Notes under the pieces: model-generated | What the model was told of the DNA's origin: nothing | Seen by the model: only the letters and a program-made list of their open reading frames with translations | Database searches by the model: none | Part shown: piece after piece, positions 58,588 to 64,000 of the stretch | How positions within the stretch are numbered: the stretch's first letter is position 1 | Layout: each line of letters starts with the position of its first letter | Position numbers and translations under genes: made by a program | Assembly (NCBI RefSeq): GCF_000344685.1 | Contig: NW_006920418.1 | Span: forward strand, 671,620-735,619 | Reading direction: 5' to 3' | DNA length: 64,000 bases | From: Gloeophyllum trabeum ATCC 11539 | Taxonomy: Eukaryota > Basidiomycota > Agaricomycetes > Gloeophyllales > Gloeophyllaceae

Positions 58588-60419
58588 ATCTATAATACAA
58601 AAGGTGGTTGCCTTTCCCACGGGGGATAAACGCAAAATTGACTTTTATGGCAGTCGGGCTGTGGCTTAATGGATACATGCCCTGCTGCTCAGAGGAGACT
58701 GTAATCTGCAGGAAATCTTCTATGAGCTTGATGTAATAGGTTTAGAAAGGATGTGCCATAAGTGCATGTAGTTTAAGTACACAATTGGTTACACAATAAA
58801 CTGAGCTACCATATATGACTGGAGCAAACAAGGGGGCCACATCACAGCCTTTTGGGCCACGATGTGGCCCCATTATATTGGTATATAGGTGTCCTAACTC
58901 GAGTCAGTTGTCACAAAAACAGTGACCGTGCAGTATGCACGGGTAGCTGCAGGCTCCTAAACCATCCGTCCTTAGCGTTCTCGTGGGGGTCGGCAACTCC
59001 TGCCAAATTTAAACTCCGACCCACGCGTCACGCTTCAGCCACACCAGCCAGGAAACCTTTGCACCGTGCGGTGCAAACTTTGGGCTCAGTAACTACTGTA
59101 AAATCGCGAAACAAATCGTAGATATTCTTTTGTATAGCGAAGAATCTATTCTTCCCGTCCAATTTTGCGATTTTGGCCTTGAAGGTAGAAAATCGGTCAA
59201 TTATGGGGGCTATTTAGCCCAGAAACACACACACGAAGTACAAATCAGGAAAAAGGACGGGAAGGATGTGATTTTTCGTTCATAAAAGAATATTATATGA
59301 TTGTTTTGGGAATTGTGGTGCTGTGTGGAATCCACAATTTGCACCACAACGACGTGCAGCCCAATGAGCCTGCTCGGCAAGTGCCGAGACGCGTTGAATG
59401 AGCGCGTCGCGACGCGTCGGGACGTGTTTTTACGGTGACGCATCACTTCTGGCCGGTCTCGCAGCTATTCTGGGCTGCTTGATTGATCTGCTGGGCTTCC
59501 TCGTCATGGGAAGGCCCCGGATAGGGTGTTCTCGAGGACAGAAGACTCAATTCCGGAAGATAGGATCTGAAAAGATTACTGCACTATTGGAGGCTGTCAA
59601 GAGATTCTCTGAAGGCTACCCTTTTAATTCTTTACCAGCTAGCTGCTGTAATGCCTGAGTCTGAGGACTCTGAAGAGGAATACTGCTTTATTACTAACAT
59701 AGAGCACTATATAGACTATAATAGTGCTTCTTATTGTAGATATTATCCATATAGCCCTGTATCTGAGACAACCAATCTATATCATTGTAGTAGAGCTCAC
59801 TACCACGAAGGAATATGCGAAACAACCCGAGATGAGTAGCGAGGCCGGATTGCGAGACGCAAGTGTGACAATCACAGTCACGCGGACATTCGGCTGGCAG
59901 GAGTTGCCGACCCCCAGTTCTCGCTCCTCCTTTACTAGGGCGCACGTGCAGTGTTATATAATACAAATCTATTTTTAATTTATTACCGGATACAGAACGA
60001 ACTCGAGAAGCGCCGTCTGGCGCCGGCAACTTACCCCTCCTTTGTTCAAGAAACTAGCAGCTACCCGTGCATACTGCACGGTCACTGTTTTTGTGACAAC
60101 TGACTCGAGTTAGGACACCTATATACCAATATAATGGGGCCACATCGTGGCCCAAAAGGCTGTGATGTGGCCCCCTTGTTTGCTCCAGTCATATATGGTA
60201 GCTCAGTTTATTGTGTAACCAATTGTGTACTTAAACTACATGCACTTATGGCACATCCTTTCTAAACCTATTACATCAAGCTCATAGAAGATTTCCTGCA
60301 GATTACAGTCTCCTCTGAGCAGCAGGGCATGTATCCATTAAGCCACAGCCCGACTGCCATAAAAGTCAATTTTGCGTTTATCCCCCGTGGGAAAGGCAAC
60401 CACCTTTTGTATTATAGAT
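58588..60419. mobile_element. 1.83-kb element with 363-bp apparently identical inverted arms
   Basis: The left arm 58588-58950 (ATCTATAATACAAAAGG... to ...GGGTAGCTGC) reappears as its reverse complement at 60057-60419. By eye I find no mismatch and the arm lengths are equal. The 1.1-kb centre is partly AT-rich, contains MluI-type ACGCGT words at 59391-59420 and short ORFs (59398-59658, 59651-59839) but no transposase motif. Each arm includes the imperfect palindrome GGGGCCACATC...GATGTGGCCCC and the end motif CCGTGCAGTATGCACGGG. No clear target duplication is seen outside the arms. It may be a recent foldback-type element or an inverted duplication. Confidence 0.75.
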
Positions 60420-60771
60420 GCCGGGCCAGTCTAAGTGCAGTTCAAGCTGCAGCAGAAACATCCAGACATGTTCTTGCTATTTCTTTAGTTACAAAATTGG
60501 GAGACACCACCTAAAATCTTGCATGTCTCACATGGAGACTCCGAGGTGACCACATAGCAGCCTTGCATTGTAACACATGATACCCTCATCCTCTATTGAG
60601 AAGTACTAGGAAACTGAACATAGATATGGGAATACCAAGATCCAGTTAGCTGAATCTGGGTACAGTGACTTGCCCCAGATGCCACTTTTGGTTCTCAGTC
60701 CATGGACCATGGCTCTTCAATGAGCTCTCTTATTGTTGCTCACAGCCCGGTGGCCACTTTGGACTGCTCCT

Positions 60772-61083
60772 CACTGTGGGCAGAGACTGATGTCCCACCG
60801 GCAGGCATGCCAGGAACATCTTTCGGTTGGGAGAACACTTCCCTAGAATGGTCCTTGCTGGACCATAAACTGGACATGAAGAATGTTCTTTGAGTGAACA
60901 AAGAAAGGTCTGCAGGACATTTACTATGGTCCCCAAAAATCAGGGGATGTTTGATTAACATCATCCTTTCATTCTTTATGTCTGTATCATGTTCCGCTAT
61001 GGAGCATCCTAGGAAAGTGTTCTCCCACCCTTGCTGGAAAGATGAATGACCGGTGGTGGGACACCGGTTATTGCCCACTGTGC
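60772..61083. repeat. Imperfect inverted repeat (hairpin) of a coding-like segment
   Basis: The left arm, about 60772-60888 (CACTGTGGGCAGAGACTG...), is the imperfect reverse complement of about 60968-61083 (...TTATTGCCCACTGTG), around a loop of about 80 bases. Translated outward-in, both arms give related peptides: GWENTSLEWSLLDHKLDMKN on plus and GWENTFLGCSIAEHDTDIKN on minus. An inverted duplication of a formerly coding piece is the simplest reading. Confidence 0.6.
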
Positions 61084-61199
61084 CTGTACCCCAACTTACA
61101 TGCACATGGGCATTATAGAACTTACACTGGGAATGATAGCATCCTATAGTCATGTGATGCCAAGGGAGCTGGGGGGGCATGTCAGACACTGAGATCAAA

Positions 61200-61460
61200 T
61201 ATTCTGAGGCTTGCTACAGTCAATGAGGGGCCACATCACAGAATGTGGCCAGCAATTTATGCCATAGATACATAGCAAGTTGCAGATAACTAAGGGGCCA
61301 TATCACAGCTCTTGGGCCCGATGTGGCCCTGACATCCCATATCGAGACTTTCAGAGGAGACAAGAAATAATGGAGGGTTAATAAGTAAATGTATTTGCGG
61401 TACACTTTCCTGGCCGATGACTACCGTGCAGTATTGCATGGGTGGCTGCTAGTAGTACAT
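61200..61460. repeat. Diverged relative of the arm end of the 58.6-60.4 kb element
   Basis: GGGGCCATATCACAG...GGGCCCGATGTGGCCCTG at about 61290-61330 and ACCGTGCAGTATTGCATGGGTGGCTGC at about 61424-61450 match, with changes and a longer spacer, the corresponding words near 58827-58950. A further GGGGCCACATCACAG lies at 61228. This is a second, degenerate member of the same repeat family. Confidence 0.5.
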
Positions 61461-61521
61461 AAGCCGCCGCGAATCGTCCGACTCGGAGTAGAGAAGTGCC
61501 ATGTCTTGCTGGGAGCTTGGC

Positions 61522-62640
61522 CGGTGATAAGCCTCAGGATCATCTGACCCCCGAAAACACGGACTCAGCACATTGTACAAGCCCTCCGGAGCTTATTCGA
61601 CACATCGCTCACATGCCTCTAGGCTTCTATGGGCTCTAAAAGAATTTTTCTATTTAGCTCCGGACTTCCTAGCATCCCCGAGACGTACACAGACCCATTC
61701 CGTGATTTATCTCAGCAAACACGAGCTCCGGGGTGACTTAACCTATGCAACTTCTAGATGAATTAGCCCCGGTGCCCGCAGACACTTCTATCGAGGGGCG
61801 TCATCCTCATGCCCACCCTCCAGCACTCACTCCCCCTCGTTTCCATCAAGATACCGAAGGTGCAGACATATACGAGTCACCATGAGGTCAGCATCAGTCA
61901 GCAAGCAGCCGGAGGTAATTAGCACATGACCGGTGCGTCGCACGGAGTGATGGGACCGCTTGGGTCAGGTGGCGGAGCGTCGAGGCGACCTATAGAGGCT
62001 GGAACGAGCAAGTGGGAGCGCAAGGGAGTCATATGGTCTATGGTATAACGGAGGCAAGTGCTGAGCAACCCTGTGGGTAGCGGTGTTTATTTGTTATTTA
62101 TCTCCGGATGGTCGCAAAGCCATTCCTGTAGTATAAATTGTACAAAGTAGCATACAGAAAAACAAGTTTTGCACTTCACCATCTCAGAGAATTAGTGTTA
62201 CGATCTCAGCGACCCTCGAAGTTTGAAAGCGTCAAACTTAGCAAATTATAACTGATCCTAGCTATGCCAATAGGTCTGACTCGTCGAGTGATTTATCTCC
62301 GCCGTCGGTTTAATTATCTCCGGTGCGTCCTACATAGCGAAATAAAATTAACTAAGTCTCTCTAGCAATTTCTACCCCCGCGAGCACGATCCTACGACAG
62401 GTGTCGTTGTTTGTGACTTTGATTGCGACTCTTCGGAGATAAATACTCCGGAGTGTCAACTAGCATTTGTTTTGTTTTTCTAGGTCTTCCTACAGACTAC
62501 CCTACGACGTCTTACTCCTCCTTCCCCCTCGAACTATTAAAATACCCTCAGTTGTCTCGGACTGCCTCCACCCATACCGCTGGTGATAGGTTTATTTCTT
62601 TTGGTCCTTGGTGGTTGTTGTGTGTCAGTGCATATCACCG
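61522..62640 (-). mobile_element. 1.1-kb dispersed element, copy 2 (reverse)
   Basis: The reverse complement of this segment aligns with the element at 22390-23519 over its whole length, with many substitutions. Matching landmarks are CGGTGATATGCACTGAC at the 62640 end, GGAATGGCTTTGCG near 62120, CTCCGGCTGCTTGCTGACTG near 61905, and TTCTGACCCCCGAA-like sequence near 61545. The outer end is CGGTGATAAGCC. Length (1119) agrees with copy 1 (1130). It is the most diverged of the three copies. Confidence 0.65.
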
Positions 62641-62827
62641 GTGACCGGTGACCGGTGAAGGAAGGAAGCGAAAAATCAGCGACATGTCAGATAACTGAGG
62701 GGAACACCCACTTGAGCCCACATCTGTCACAGCATGATACATTGGGCACACGTACTCGGTTCTATGACAGTATGACTGACATTGTCTTGTGCAATAGTAA
62801 TGTCTTGCTCTTGTCTCTGCCTAAGAT

Positions 62828-63148
62828 CTAAGGCTTGTGACATTGAAATGCACTGCTGAGCATTGATCTGACTGTCCTTACCCGGATTTTCCCCAAGGAA
62901 GCCAGATGGCTATGAACCAGATGAGTGTAGCCATGTTGGCTCATAGAACGAAGGGGACTTCCATGCAAGGCATCAAATTGGTTCAACATTATTGTGACCC
63001 AAACAGAAAGTAAATGTTGCTCTCCACTGTGGGTATCACCAGACCCATATAGGCTGAATATGACAGTTTGAAGCAATGTGTCTATCTCAGGCATCTGCAC
63101 CGCTTGGCAGAGCGCTGCCACATAGCTAGGATGGCTGTGGAGCAGCAA
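62828..63148 (-). pseudogene. RasGAP-domain-like fragment between two element copies
   Basis: A 106-codon minus-strand frame reads HPSYVAALCQAVQMPEIDTL, LQTVIFSLYGSGDTHSGEQH, LLSVWVTIMLNQFDALHGSP and further. The order and spacing (YxxxLxxA, EIDxLLQTVxFxLYG, EEHLLL-like, QFxxxxGSxLR) resemble the N-terminal half of a RasGAP domain of the IQGAP/Sar1 type. The catalytic arginine-finger region is degenerate and the frame stops at 62828. No flanking exons of a full gene are visible, so it looks like a captured or stranded gene piece. Assignment is from motif memory only. Confidence 0.45.
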
Positions 63149-63253
63149 GAAAAGTCAGGAGTATTTATGTGAGCCTCTCTTTGTCAGGGTAGCTGCCTTC
63201 CTCTTCAGTGCATATTGCATCATCCATATCTGCTAATTAGTGATGCCGCAGTC

Positions 63254-64000
63254 CGGTGATAGGCACTAACACACGACAACACCAAAGACCAAAAGAAATA
63301 AAACCTAAAACACCCAGCGGTATGGGTGTAGGCGGTCTAAGGCGATTGAAGGGTAATATTTAAGTTCGAAGGGAGGGGGAGAAGTTAGACGCCTAAAACA
63401 AACAAAATCTTGAGGCCTGAAACAAACAGTATAGCGATTCTCCGGAGTATTTATCTCCGAAGTTCGACAGTAACCCGGGTGGGGAGTTCCACTGAACCCG
63501 AACAATAGTCTCGTGCCTACAGACGCTTGGTGAATTTTATACTTTAAATCCGGAGCTTACTTGGATCGATATGCGATGGCGGAGTTATCTAGTTTCGACG
63601 AGTCCGGCCTATTGGCAAAGCTAGGGTTGATTGTAGACGCTAAGTCCGACGCGAAGGGACTCCGAGGGTCGCTGAGACGATAATTCTGGTACGCTGAGGG
63701 GTGAAGTACAAAACTTGTATTTTCCACTACGCTCCATACATTTTTATACCATTGGAATGGCTTTGCGCCCGTCCGGAGTTAAATAACAAATATGCTCCGC
63801 AACCCACACAATTACTCAGCCTTTGCCCACCGCTATACCATGTCCCATACGACCCTACCGTGTTTCCACCTGCTCGTCCTAGGTCCTAGAGGTATCCTCG
63901 ACGCGTCCATGCTCGCTTAAAGTGCCTCATCACGCGGTACTGCAGGCGACCACGTGCGTTTTAGCTCGCCGTTGCTGACTGATACGTCGTCGCGTCGATT
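63254..64000 (+). mobile_element. 1.1-kb dispersed element, copy 3 (partial, runs off right edge)
   Basis: Starting CGGTGATAGGCACTAACAC at 63254, it follows copy 1 closely: AAAACACCCAGCGGTATGGG, CTCCGGAGTATTTATCTCCG, GGAATGGCTTTGCG, CCTTTGCCCACCGCTATACC and TCATCACGCGGTACTGCAGG all occur in the same order. Small indels separate the copies (for example about 25 bases present in copy 1 near 22535 are missing here). It is much nearer to copy 1 than copy 2 is, and faces away from copy 2 head-to-head. Confidence 0.72.

Noticed and set aside
1..64000. CRISPR arrays, prophage or bacterial operons
   Set aside because: No direct-repeat/spacer arrays, and the split genes with short spliceosomal introns show a fungal nuclear genome.

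Overview
This is a nuclear window from a filamentous basidiomycete, most likely an Agaricomycete of the Polyporales type. Nearly every gene is split by short GT-AG introns of about 45-65 bases. The recognisable genes are fungal: ATG17, SDS22, a PAS-GATA factor, PRMT5, WSS1, PFK, a BQT4-like KilA-N protein, PalA/Rim20, two DUF6534 membrane proteins and a Ser/Thr-rich GPI-anchored protein. An intron-bearing tRNA-Tyr is present. Bacterial features (Shine-Dalgarno sites, operons, CRISPR) are absent.

Layout. 1-2.5 kb: a LysM/cysteine-rich protein running off the left edge, divergent from ATG17. 2.6-3.2 kb: a decayed NmrA-like gene. 3.9-7.3 kb: two tandem seven-TM paralogues. 8.3-9.9 kb: SDS22. 11.3-13.9 kb: PAS-GATA factor. 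16.1-21.6 kb: ankyrin (YAR1-like) gene, PRMT5 and GPI-protein gene in one direction. 22.2-29.0 kb: a very large acidic repeat gene ending in a CaaX box, interrupted by a 1.13-kb insertion and carrying an in-frame stop. 30-31.3 kb: a damaged medium-chain reductase. 31.4-36.6 kb: WSS1 and PFK, divergent. 36.9-40.1 kb: BQT4-like gene and paraoxonase-like gene, convergent. 41.5-46.4 kb: tandem DUF6534 genes. 46.7-49.3 kb: Ca2+/cation exchanger. 49.6 kb: tRNA-Tyr. 50.1-54.6 kb: DM9 protein and PalA/Rim20. 55.5-58.4 kb: a pair of small orphan paralogues. 58.6-64.0 kb: a repeat-rich block.

The left 50 kb is mostly ordinary housekeeping with local tandem duplications. The right end looks like repeat-rich accessory DNA. 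It holds an element with 363-bp, apparently identical inverted arms, a hairpin made by inverted duplication of a coding-like segment, and two head-to-head copies of a 1.1-kb element. That same element interrupts the acidic CaaX gene 40 kb away. A RasGAP-like fragment lies between the head-to-head copies.

Exon coordinates were worked out by eye from splice sites and reading frame. Where the spliced exons sum to an exact multiple of three this is stated. Assignments to families rest on remembered motif patterns, not on a search.
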